From assembly GCF_024198235.1 (NCBI RefSeq), contig NZ_JAKCFB010000039.1:1-64000 (forward strand): DNA of 64,000 nucleotides, in the 5' to 3' direction. Positions 18,375 to 25,809 of this stretch are shown piece by piece. Under the pieces are notes generated by a model. The model was not told the DNA's origin. It saw nothing but the letters and a program-made list of their open reading frames with translations, and did not search any database. This DNA is from Myxococcus dinghuensis (GTDB taxonomy: Bacteria; Myxococcota; Myxococcia; Myxococcales; Myxococcaceae). The first letter of the stretch is position 1. Every line of letters begins with the position of its first letter. The position numbers were made by a program, and so were the translations under genes.

Positions 18375-18632
18375 ATGCAGAAGCGGATGCTGATGCTGTG
18401 CCTGGCGTTGGGTTTGACGGCGTGCGGCCCCCAGACGGCCGAGGAGTCCACCGAGCCGTCGACGGAGAGCGCCACGCAGTCCCTCGAGCTGCCTCCCGGC
18501 CCCACCGTCTGTGACATGGACGGCTGCCCCTCCGGGATGTGCGCCACCCGGGTGGGCATCAACGCGATGTGTCCGGGCGGCTACATGTACTACTGCTCGA
18601 CCATCGTCCCCGGGCAGACCCGCTGCATCTGA
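18375..18632 (+). CDS. Small Cys-rich lipoprotein
   Basis: The 85-residue product has a lipoprotein signal (lipobox LTAC, lipidated Cys about residue 17), an acidic Ser/Thr/Glu spacer and a C-terminal Cys-rich module. That module has CDMDGC, then two single Cys, and YYC and RC near the end, six Cys in all, enough for three disulphides. GGAGG lies 8 nt before the ATG at 18375. No known domain is recognised; such mini-lipoproteins are abundant in myxobacteria. It is followed by a strong hairpin, so it is probably monocistronic. Confidence 0.82.
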   Translation: MQKRMLMLCLALGLTACGPQTAEESTEPSTESATQSLELPPGPTVCDMDGCPSGMCATRVGINAMCPGGYMYYCSTIVPGQTRCI

Positions 18633-18651
18633 CGTGCGAAGGAAGGCACGA

Positions 18652-18674
18652 GCGGACGGCGCCAGGCCGTCCGC
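18652..18674. terminator. Bidirectional terminator hairpin
   Basis: Perfect 9-bp inverted repeat GCGGACGGC / GCCGTCCGC with loop GCCAG, 19 bp after the Cys-rich lipoprotein stop and 21 bp from the stop of the convergent zinc-ribbon gene. It can serve both. Confidence 0.7.
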
Positions 18675-18695
18675 CCCGTGTCCCGAGAGGCCCGC

Positions 18696-18890
18696 TCAGG
18701 CGCGAGCACCCTCGTAGCTGACGCGCAGGCCCTGGTGCGTCACGGTGATGAGGGGCCGCCCGAGCCAGCCACAGTGCTTGCAGACCCCGCTCGGCCCGGC
18801 CGCCGTGACACGAACCGGCAGGTCGGCCGCGCAGAGGGGGCAACCTTCGGGAATCATGAAGTCGCGCGATGCGGTGGGTGCTTCGGTCAT
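18696..18890 (-). CDS. Small zinc-ribbon protein
   Basis: The 64-residue protein has two CxxC knuckles, CPLC and CKHC, 20 residues apart (GCPLCAADLPV and GVCKHCGWLGRP), the arrangement of a rubredoxin-like or treble-clef zinc ribbon. The remainder is beta-rich (LITVTHQGLRVSYE). There is no enzymatic motif and no signal peptide. The start at 18890 (MTEAPTAS) lies 86 bp beyond the stop codon of the larger PLP-enzyme gene on the same strand, so the two may be co-transcribed. The family is not recognised by name. Confidence 0.7.
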   Translation of the reverse strand: MTEAPTASRDFMIPEGCPLCAADLPVRVTAAGPSGVCKHCGWLGRPLITVTHQGLRVSYEGARA

Positions 18891-18976
18891 GCGTTCGACG
18901 TAACGCAGGAACGAGCCCACGCAACGCGCCTCCCCGGGAGCGAGGGGCCGACCGAGCCCCCCACCCACCGCCCCGC

Positions 18977-20197
18977 TCACAGGCCGTCGAGCAGCTTGCG
19001 GAAGGCGCGGGAGATCTCCACGTCGCTCAGCGTGTCCACGCCCGAGCTCATGGTGAACTCCGCCTCGAGGACGCCGGGGACACGCGTCGGGCCGAAGCCT
19101 CCCGCCAGCCAGATGCGGTCCTCGCGCGCGACGCGGAACAACTGCCGTCGCAGCGCGTCGATGTCTGCCCGCACGAAGACGCGGAACATGTTCGTCGGGA
19201 CGGGGCGCGGCAGCACGGTGAGCCGGCTGTCCGCGGCGAGCGCCTCCGAGAGGGACTTCGCGCGGCGCACCTGCGCGGGGATGCGCTCGAGCGCACCATC
19301 CAGCCGCATGGCCGCGGACGCAACGTAGGGATAGAGGTGGAAGATGTCGCCACCATGCCGGTGCCGCCAGATGCGCGCCTCGCGGATGAAGTCGCGTCCG
19401 CCCACCAGCATCGCCCCGCCCAGCGCGCCCACCGTCTTGTAGAAAGACACGTAGACGGAGTCGAAGCCCTTGCAGATCTCCGGCAGGGGGCGGCCGTAGT
19501 ACGGCTGGCACTCCCACAGCCGCGCGCCATCCATGTGCAGCTTCACGCCCCGGGACTGGCAGGTCTGCTTGAGCTCCTCGAGCTGCTCCCACGTCTGGAG
19601 CTGCCCCCCGAGCCAGCGCACCGGCAGCTCCACGCTCACGGTCCCCAGCGGCTCGCGCGCGTCCCGGACGTCGCCGGCGAGCAGCGGGCGCGTCCAGGGC
19701 GAGAGGATGACGTCGTGCAGTTGGTGCAGGACGACATGGCTGCTGTCCTCGTGCAGCACGTGGTGCGAGGACGGATGGACCCCCACGTTCCGGTTGCGCC
19801 CCGCGTCCGCGTAGATGCGCAGCGCGATGAGCTGCCCCATCGTGCCCGTGGGCATGAAACACCCCGCCTCGAAGCCCAGCAGGTCCGCGACCTTCTTCTC
19901 GAAGGACTGGATCAGCTCGGCGTTGCCGTAGAAGTCCTCGCGCACGCCCTGGCGCTGGATCCACTCGCCAATCCGCACCAGCTCCGGGCCGGGGTCGGGC
20001 GACGGCGCACCGGACACGAAGCCCCGGCACGCCCTGCGGACCTCCTCCATCTGCTCGCGCGTGGGCTGCGCCGTCGCCGGTACGGGAGCGGGAGCCGCCG
20101 CCGCGCGCGCCTCGCCTCCACCGGCCAGCAAGGCGCTGCCCGCGAGGAGGCTGGAGAGGGAGAGGAACTCACTGCGGCTGAATCGATGAGGGGTCAT
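18977..20197 (-). CDS. Exported threonine-aldolase-like PLP enzyme
   Basis: Fold-type I PLP enzyme of the beta-eliminating lyase / low-specificity threonine aldolase family. The landmarks are FYGNAELI, MPTGTMGQL (PLP phosphate region), HMDGARLW with D223 (pyridine-N ligand) and FYKTVGALGGAML with the Schiff-base lysine K254. The 406-residue protein is longer than cytosolic L-threonine aldolases (about 340) because of an N-terminal leader, RFSRSEFLSLSSLLAGSALL followed by Gly/Ala-rich sequence. It resembles a Tat/Sec signal, with Arg-Ser in place of a twin Arg. If exported, PLP loading before Tat export would make sense. The catalytic residues are intact. Confidence 0.85.
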   Translation of the reverse strand: MTPHRFSRSEFLSLSSLLAGSALLAGGGEARAAAAPAPVPATAQPTREQMEEVRRACRGFVSGAPSPDPGPELVRIGEWIQRQGVREDFYGNAELIQSFEKKVADLLGFEAGCFMPTGTMGQLIALRIYADAGRNRNVGVHPSSHHVLHEDSSHVVLHQLHDVILSPWTRPLLAGDVRDAREPLGTVSVELPVRWLGGQLQTWEQLEELKQTCQSRGVKLHMDGARLWECQPYYGRPLPEICKGFDSVYVSFYKTVGALGGAMLVGGRDFIREARIWRHRHGGDIFHLYPYVASAAMRLDGALERIPAQVRRAKSLSEALAADSRLTVLPRPVPTNMFRVFVRADIDALRRQLFRVAREDRIWLAGGFGPTRVPGVLEAEFTMSSGVDTLSDVEISRAFRKLLDGL

Positions 20198-20413
20198 GAG
20201 GCACTCGCGGCGAAGAGGGAACCCGACCCGGGGGACCGTAGTATGGCGTCCCGCACGCACGCAGGGATTCCCACATCCGGACGGCCGTTCCCACGAGCGG
20301 ACCGGGCGCCGAGGTGGCCGGGCCCCGCGCGACACACGCCAATCCCTGACGCGCCGCGATATCGGCGGAAATAACCAGACATGACGCACTGCAATGCTGA
20401 ATCAGGCTTCATG

Positions 20414-20428
20414 TTCTGGTGCCCAGAA
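20414..20428. promoter_or_regulatory. Hairpin TTCTGG-TGC-CCAGAA upstream of the lipase gene
   Basis: Perfect 6-bp arms, flanked by TGAATCAGG and CCTGAATCA, which extend the symmetry imperfectly. The 400-bp gene-free region 20198-20597 is noticeably richer in A+T than its surroundings and holds this dyad and the one at 20490. It probably contains the promoter and operators of the plus-strand lipase unit. Confidence 0.4.
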
Positions 20429-20489
20429 ACCTGAATCACCCTTCAACTCCATTTGCGGTCCGGACCGTGCGTTTGGTACGTATCGCGCA

Positions 20490-20514
20490 CTTGCGACACA
20501 GTTGTGTTCGCAAG
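20490..20514. promoter_or_regulatory. Dyad CTTGCGACACA / TGTG(T)TCGCAAG upstream of the lipase gene
   Basis: Eleven-base arms with one bulged T and a 2-nt centre, about 85 bp before the lipase start. Operator-like length and symmetry. I could not place a convincing -35/-10 pair next to it. Confidence 0.45.
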
Positions 20515-20597
20515 TCGGGGCCTCTTCCGTCGTGGTGTCACGGAGGGCGTGCTCGCTATCCCCACAGCATCAGCTAGCGATTGCATCGGAGCTACAC

Positions 20598-22037
20598 ATG
20601 GCAACGCGTCGCATGGATATCCGCGCGGTGGTGGCTGTCGTCGGCCTGGTCGGAGTGGCATGCTCGAACCAGGAGCCCGGAGGAGAACAGCCCGGGCCCG
20701 GCACGCAGGTCCCCGCGGCGGTGAAGGCCTGCCGCGACCGCATCGCGGCGAAGACGGCGGAGGTCGAGGCGGCGGGCATCGACATCGCCACCTGGTCCAT
20801 CCAGGACGCGTCGGAGATGAAGGAGCTCACCACCACGACGCCGCAGAACCAGGACAACTACCTGTCCTACGACGGCAAGTACCGCCCGGTGACGAACCAC
20901 CCGGGCTGCGCGGTGGACAACCTCTACTACGACAAGACGAACACCACGGGCTCCACGCCGTACGTCGACGGGAACAACGACGGCAAGTGGACGGGCAACT
21001 CCGCGTTCGGAGGTCCCAACGCCGCCACGGGCTTCCTGCCGGGAGATCGCGCGAAGATCCCCGGCTATCCCTGTGCCGCCAAGGAGTACACGCAACCCAA
21101 CGAGGACACGTCCAAGCCCATCATCGTCCTCGTACACGGCAACTCCACCCGGCCGCACACCTGGGAGAAGTTCATCCTGCCGCCGGGCACCCCGCCCACC
21201 ACCGCGTACGAGAACGTCCAGTTCACCGCGGACACCACCGCGCGGGACCAACTGGCGGAGAAGCTGATCGCCGCGCACTACCGCGTCATCGCGGTGGACT
21301 TCCGCACGGACGTGGTGACGAGCATCGACCCGTCCGCCAACAGCACCACGCAGAACTCCTCCGGCAACATCGACCACGGCTGGTCGACGCCCATCCTCCA
21401 GTCGCTGCTGAAGGCGGTGATGAAGGACCAGCCGAACCGGAAGGTGGCCCTCATCGCGCACTCGCTCGGCGTAACGGTGGCGCGTGACGCCCTGCGCCGC
21501 ATGTACGTGGAGTGGCAGGCGGGCAAGGCGGGCGCCATCAACCCCTTCCCCCAGGTGAGCCACGTCATCCTCGGCTCGGGCGCCAACCACGGCGTGTCCA
21601 CGTATGACCCGGCCCTGGGCTCGCTGTGCGCCACCAACACGACGATGCGCGGGACCATCGTCTGCGAGATGGGCAGCCGGTCCAACTACGTGCAGACCTA
21701 CTTCCACAAGCCGCTCAACGGCCCGCGCGACCTGTTCGCCACGCCGTGCGCGGACGGCGACTACGCCTTCGGCAAGACGGGCCAGTGCGGCGAGAACGTC
21801 GTGAAGTACTACACCATCACGATGACGGACAAGGAGAAGGGCACCAACTACCAGGACCTCTACGTGTCCGAGGCCGCGTCGCGCATCGAGATGGATGGCT
21901 GCGTCACCAACACGCTCACCACGCTGACCGACTACGACACGAGCGGCTACTTCAACAAGGGCTTCATCGCGAACCACTTCGGCTCGCTGCGCTCCAGCTC
22001 CGGGCTCGACCTGGCGATGCGCTACCTCGCCGAGTAG
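20598..22037 (+). CDS. Secreted lipase / PhaZ7-like polyhydroxybutyrate depolymerase, lipoprotein
   Basis: Alpha/beta hydrolase of 479 residues with a lipobox-like signal (GVAC, Cys about 22), hence extracytoplasmic and probably lipid-anchored. Key features are the oxyanion strand IIVLVHGNS (about 175-183), the nucleophile elbow AHSLG with S289, and a probable catalytic His in NHFGS about 20 residues from the end. Order and spacing resemble the PhaZ7 PHB depolymerase and the related Lipase_2 group (AHSMG box; late GHF histidine). The assignment to PHB rather than triglyceride is inference, supported by the adjacent porin-like, symporter and 3-hydroxybutyrate dehydrogenase genes. An alternative start at 20613 would keep the lipobox. 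Confidence 0.8.
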   Translation: MATRRMDIRAVVAVVGLVGVACSNQEPGGEQPGPGTQVPAAVKACRDRIAAKTAEVEAAGIDIATWSIQDASEMKELTTTTPQNQDNYLSYDGKYRPVTNHPGCAVDNLYYDKTNTTGSTPYVDGNNDGKWTGNSAFGGPNAATGFLPGDRAKIPGYPCAAKEYTQPNEDTSKPIIVLVHGNSTRPHTWEKFILPPGTPPTTAYENVQFTADTTARDQLAEKLIAAHYRVIAVDFRTDVVTSIDPSANSTTQNSSGNIDHGWSTPILQSLLKAVMKDQPNRKVALIAHSLGVTVARDALRRMYVEWQAGKAGAINPFPQVSHVILGSGANHGVSTYDPALGSLCATNTTMRGTIVCEMGSRSNYVQTYFHKPLNGPRDLFATPCADGDYAFGKTGQCGENVVKYYTITMTDKEKGTNYQDLYVSEAASRIEMDGCVTNTLTTLTDYDTSGYFNKGFIANHFGSLRSSSGLDLAMRYLAE

Positions 22038-22132
22038 TCCCGTCGTCCCCGCGTCATCCCTCCAGAGAGCCCGGCCCGCCCTCGTGCGCGGGCCGGCTCC
22101 CGCGTCCCTCCCCTCCAGTCCCGAGTTCCTCC

Positions 22133-23545
22133 ATGAAGCGATTCCCGTTCGCCGCGTCCCTCTGCGCGCTGGCCCTGGGCTCCGCGCCCGCGGGTTGGGC
22201 CCAGGCCTCCGACTCCACGCCCGCCTCCCCCGCTCCGTCCGCCGACGCGGCCCAGGCCTCCGCCGACCCCACCACCGCGGGAGCCCCCGACGCGCCCAAG
22301 CCCACGGAGCCGGAGGCCGCGACCACGCCCGAGGAGATGGCGGGCACGGCCGAGGTCATCGACAACCGCCCGCCCCCCGTGGTCCGCCCCCGCATCGCGG
22401 TGGGCAACGAGACCTTCTACGTGAAGCCCGTCCTCGCGCTCGCGGGCGGCGTCCACGTGGAGAACCTCATCCAGACGCTCAACCGCAACCGTGAGAGCCG
22501 CGCGACGACGGTGGCGCTCACCCGGTTCGGCTTCGAGGGCCGCCTGGGCCAGTACGTCTCGTTCCGCAGCGAGTTCGAGCGCAACATCCGCGCCCACGGC
22601 TCCGGCGTGTGGGAGGGGACCGCGTCCTTCAGCGTGAGAGACCAGGTCATCCGGCTGCAGCGCTGGAACGCCACGCTCGAGGCGGGCATCGTCGTGGACC
22701 CGGCCAGCGTGGACTACATCTCGACCCACATCGCGGACACGCTCCTGGCGGACAAGTACACCCGCGATCCGCTGCTCTACAGCGGATTCAACCGGGGCCA
22801 GGGGGCGCAGGCCTCGTACGACTGGAAGGGCTTCCGGGTGGGCCTGGGCTTCACCGCCGCCAACCCGCTCAGCACCTCCAGTTCGTACCAGGTGGGCGGC
22901 ACGTTCGGCGGCGGCAGCCGCTTCTGGGAGCGACCCCTGGCCAACTACCGCAACGGCCAGCCGGATGACGACCTGCACTTCCAGGTCATCAGCCCCTCGC
23001 TGACGTACACCCACGAGCTGTTCGAGGTGAAGGCGATGGCCCAGGTCTTCGACGTGAACTACCAGACCAGTTCGCGCACGGACCCGCTGCTGCACGGCAA
23101 CAACCTGCGCGGCAACGCGCTGCTCAAGCTGCACACGAACGTGGGCATCCCGCTGTTCATCACCCCGTTCTTCAACTTCGCCCGCGTCCAGAACGACGTG
23201 GCCAACGCCACTCCGGGCTTCGCGGACACGCTGCTGGGCACCCACTACACGGCGACGACCGTCGGCGCGGGCATGGACATCAACTTCGAGGGGCGCTCGG
23301 GCATCGGCGTCCAGTTCAACCGCGTGGCGGACCGCTCGCCCACCTACGTCGCCGCGACGGGGGAGCTGCCGGCCACCGAGCCCATCACCCGCACCACCCA
23401 GTTCTTCCTCAACGTGGGCGGCACCTACTGGTTCACCGAGGACGTGGCGCTGGGCGCGCGCTACGCCCGCTACCAGAAGAAGCAGGACGGCATCGAGGAC
23501 GAGATCGACGCGTCGTACTTCATGACGCTCCGCCTGCTGCTCTAA
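22133..23545 (+). CDS. Outer-membrane beta-barrel (porin-like) protein
   Basis: The 470-residue protein begins with a signal peptide (about 1-23, ending GWAQA), an Ala/Pro/Thr-rich linker to about residue 80, and then alternating amphipathic strands typical of a barrel (TFYVKPVLALAGGVHVENLI; RFGFEGRLGQYVSFRSEFE). It ends ASYFMTLRLLL, close to the C-terminal aromatic/hydrophobic signal of outer-membrane proteins although the last residue is Leu. Overall it resembles the phosphate-selective porin O/P type. It starts 95 bp after the lipase gene and precedes the symporter by 61 bp, so uptake of small products released by the secreted hydrolase is a reasonable role (inference). Confidence 0.78.
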   Translation: MKRFPFAASLCALALGSAPAGWAQASDSTPASPAPSADAAQASADPTTAGAPDAPKPTEPEAATTPEEMAGTAEVIDNRPPPVVRPRIAVGNETFYVKPVLALAGGVHVENLIQTLNRNRESRATTVALTRFGFEGRLGQYVSFRSEFERNIRAHGSGVWEGTASFSVRDQVIRLQRWNATLEAGIVVDPASVDYISTHIADTLLADKYTRDPLLYSGFNRGQGAQASYDWKGFRVGLGFTAANPLSTSSSYQVGGTFGGGSRFWERPLANYRNGQPDDDLHFQVISPSLTYTHELFEVKAMAQVFDVNYQTSSRTDPLLHGNNLRGNALLKLHTNVGIPLFITPFFNFARVQNDVANATPGFADTLLGTHYTATTVGAGMDINFEGRSGIGVQFNRVADRSPTYVAATGELPATEPITRTTQFFLNVGGTYWFTEDVALGARYARYQKKQDGIEDEIDASYFMTLRLLL

Positions 23546-23606
23546 TCCCACCGCGACGGCACGACACCCCAGGCGACGCGCGCGACCGAAAGCGGGAGGA
23601 GACGTC

Positions 23607-24977
23607 ATGGAAACACCGGCACACGAGCAGCGGGACTCCATCTTGAAGGTGGCGGTGGCGAGCTTCATCGGCACCGCCATCGAGTGGTACGACTTCTTCC
23701 TCTACGGGACGGCGGCGGCGCTGGTGTTCAACCGGCTGTTCTTCCCCTCCTTCGACCCGCTCACCGGGACGATGGCCGCCTTCGGCACCTTCGCGGTGGG
23801 CTTCGTCGCGCGTCCGCTCGGAGGGGTCGTCTTCGGCCACTATGGCGACCGCCTGGGGCGCAAGGCCATGCTGAGCGCCACGCTGATGCTGATGGGCGTG
23901 GCGACGTTCGCCGTGGGGCTCCTGCCCACCTACGAGCGCGTGGGCGCCTGGGCCCCCGCCCTGCTCGTCCTGCTGCGCCTCATCCAGGGCTTCGGGCTGG
24001 GCGGCGAGTGGGGCGGCGCCGTGCTGATGGCGGTGGAGCACGCCCCCGCGCACCGGCGCGGCTTCTACGGGAGCTGGCCGCAGATGGGCGCGCCCGCGGG
24101 GCTGCTCGTGGCCACCGCGGTGTTCAACGTCTTCTCCCGGATGCCCGAGGCGGACTTCATCGCCTGGGGCTGGCGCGTGCCCTTCCTGCTCAGCGCCGTC
24201 CTCATCGGCATGGGGGTCTTCATCCGGCTGAAGGTGGCCGAGTCCCCCGTGTTCCGCGCCCGGCCCAAGCAGGAGGCGCACGAGTCGCTGCCGGTCCTCG
24301 ACGCGCTCCGCCAGTACCCCCGGCAGATCCTCCTCGCGATGGGGGCGCGCTTCGCGGAGAACGGCTTCTTCTACATCATCACCACGTTCGTCCTGTCCTA
24401 CGGCACCGAGCGCCTGGGGCTGCCCCGCACCACCATCCTGAATGGCGTGCTGGTGGCGACGACCGTGCACCTGGTGGCCATCCCCACCTTCGGCGCCGCG
24501 TCCGACCGCTTCGGGCGGCGCCCCGTGTACCTCGCGGGCGCGCTGGGCTGCGGGCTGATGGCCTTCCCGTTCTTCTGGCTCGTCGACACCCGCGAGGCGG
24601 GGCTCATCACCGCCGCCATCACCCTGGGCATCGTGGCGCACGCGGCGATGTACGGGCCGCAGGCCAGCTTCTTCTCGGAGCTGTTCGGCACGAAGGTGCG
24701 CTACAGCGCGGCGTCGCTCGGCTATCAGCTCGCCTCGGTGTTCGCGGGCGGCCTGTCCCCCGTCGTCGCCACCGCGCTGCTGGCCCGCTCGGGGGGACAG
24801 TCGTGGCCGGTGTCGCTCTACATGGTCGCGCTGGCCGTCGTCACCCTCGTCTCCGTCTGGCTGTCCGCGGAGACCTTCCGGGCTCGACTCACGGAGGAGG
24901 CGCCCGTCGCCGGCGCCCCCGAGACGCCCGTCAGCGAGCCGTCCAGCCGCAGTCCATCACCTGCGCGGACCCCGTGA
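23607..24977 (+). CDS. MHS-family metabolite/H+ symporter (MFS)
   Basis: The 456-residue 12-helix transporter has the hallmark MHS beginning GTAIEWYDFFLYGTAAALVF, then GHYGDRLGRKAML between helices 2 and 3 and LLRLIQGFGLGGEWGGA. Relatives (ShiA, ProP, KgtP, CitA) take up organic acids or osmolytes with protons. A GGGAGGAG Shine-Dalgarno lies before the ATG at 23607. It is third in the plus-strand run after the lipase and barrel genes. Its last 47 bp overlap the end of the convergent 3-hydroxybutyrate dehydrogenase-like gene. Context suggests 3-hydroxybutyrate or a similar short hydroxy acid as substrate, but sequence alone does not show this. Confidence 0.9.
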   Translation: METPAHEQRDSILKVAVASFIGTAIEWYDFFLYGTAAALVFNRLFFPSFDPLTGTMAAFGTFAVGFVARPLGGVVFGHYGDRLGRKAMLSATLMLMGVATFAVGLLPTYERVGAWAPALLVLLRLIQGFGLGGEWGGAVLMAVEHAPAHRRGFYGSWPQMGAPAGLLVATAVFNVFSRMPEADFIAWGWRVPFLLSAVLIGMGVFIRLKVAESPVFRARPKQEAHESLPVLDALRQYPRQILLAMGARFAENGFFYIITTFVLSYGTERLGLPRTTILNGVLVATTVHLVAIPTFGAASDRFGRRPVYLAGALGCGLMAFPFFWLVDTREAGLITAAITLGIVAHAAMYGPQASFFSELFGTKVRYSAASLGYQLASVFAGGLSPVVATALLARSGGQSWPVSLYMVALAVVTLVSVWLSAETFRARLTEEAPVAGAPETPVSEPSSRSPSPARTP

Positions 24978-25707
24978 TGCCGCCCGCGGCGTCCGAGCAC
25001 AGGAACGAGACGTAGGCGGCGACCTCCTCGGGCTCCAGCAGCCGCTTCACCGCCGCGGGGGCGAGCATGACCTTCTCCACCACGTCCGTCTCCGAGAGGC
25101 CGTGGACGCGGGCCTGGTCGGCGATCTGCTTCTCCACCAGGGGCGTGCGCACGTAGCTGGGGCACACCGCGTTCACCGTCACGCCCTTGTCGGCGGCCTC
25201 CAGGGCCACCGTCTTCGTCAGGCCCATGAGTCCGTGCTTCGCGGACACGTAGGCGGACTTGTAGGGCGAGGCCACCAGCCCGTGGAGCGAGGACATGTTG
25301 ATGATGCGTCCCCACCGGCGCGCGTACATGAGCGGCAGCGCGTGGCGCGTCAGCACGAAGGGCCCCACGAGCATGATGCGGATGAGCTGCTCCCAGCGCT
25401 CCTCGGGGAACTCCTCCACCGGCGCCACGTGCTGGACGCCCGCGTTGTTGACGAGGATGTCCAGCCGCCCCCACTCCTTCTCGGCCCTCGCGACCAGGGC
25501 GCGGCACTCCTCGCGGGAGGACACGTCCACGCGTTGGAACCGCGCGCCCGGCAGCCGCGCCGCGGCCGCGGCCCCCGCCGCCTCGTCGAGGTCCGCCAGC
25601 AGCACCCGCACGCCCTGGCCCGCCAGCGACTCCGCCACCGCCAGGCCGATGCCGTTCGCCGCCCCCGTCACGAGCGCGGTCCGACCTGAAGCTGAATTCA
25701 CATTCAT
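24931..25707 (-). CDS. bdhA: 3-Hydroxybutyrate dehydrogenase-like SDR
   Basis: Classical short-chain dehydrogenase of 258 residues. It has the NAD-binding GAANGIGLAVAESL, acidic residue DLDE after strand 2 (NAD preference), NNAGVQH, catalytic Ser in MSSLHG, YxxxK in YVSAKHG, and CPSYVRTPLVEKQI. The NNAGVQHVAPVEEFP and C-terminal GSAQVMDCGWTAR (usual form GA-x-x-x-DGGWTA) blocks are those of D-3-hydroxybutyrate dehydrogenases, which convert 3-hydroxybutyrate to acetoacetate with NAD. The start at 25707 (MNVNSASGRTALVTG) fits the family length (about 260). It converges on the symporter gene with a 47-bp overlap. One oddity is Cys in place of the usual Gly in that C-terminal block. Confidence 0.88.
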   Translation of the reverse strand: MNVNSASGRTALVTGAANGIGLAVAESLAGQGVRVLLADLDEAAGAAAAARLPGARFQRVDVSSREECRALVARAEKEWGRLDILVNNAGVQHVAPVEEFPEERWEQLIRIMLVGPFVLTRHALPLMYARRWGRIINMSSLHGLVASPYKSAYVSAKHGLMGLTKTVALEAADKGVTVNAVCPSYVRTPLVEKQIADQARVHGLSETDVVEKVMLAPAAVKRLLEPEEVAAYVSFLCSDAAGGITGSAQVMDCGWTAR

Positions 25708-25809
25708 GCCGACATCGTGATGGAAGCGGGGCCCGGGGGCAATGCCGCGCGTACGTGCCGCACCACGCCTTGAAGTGCGCGGCGCGTCCGCGCCATCGTG
25801 TCCCTTCCC

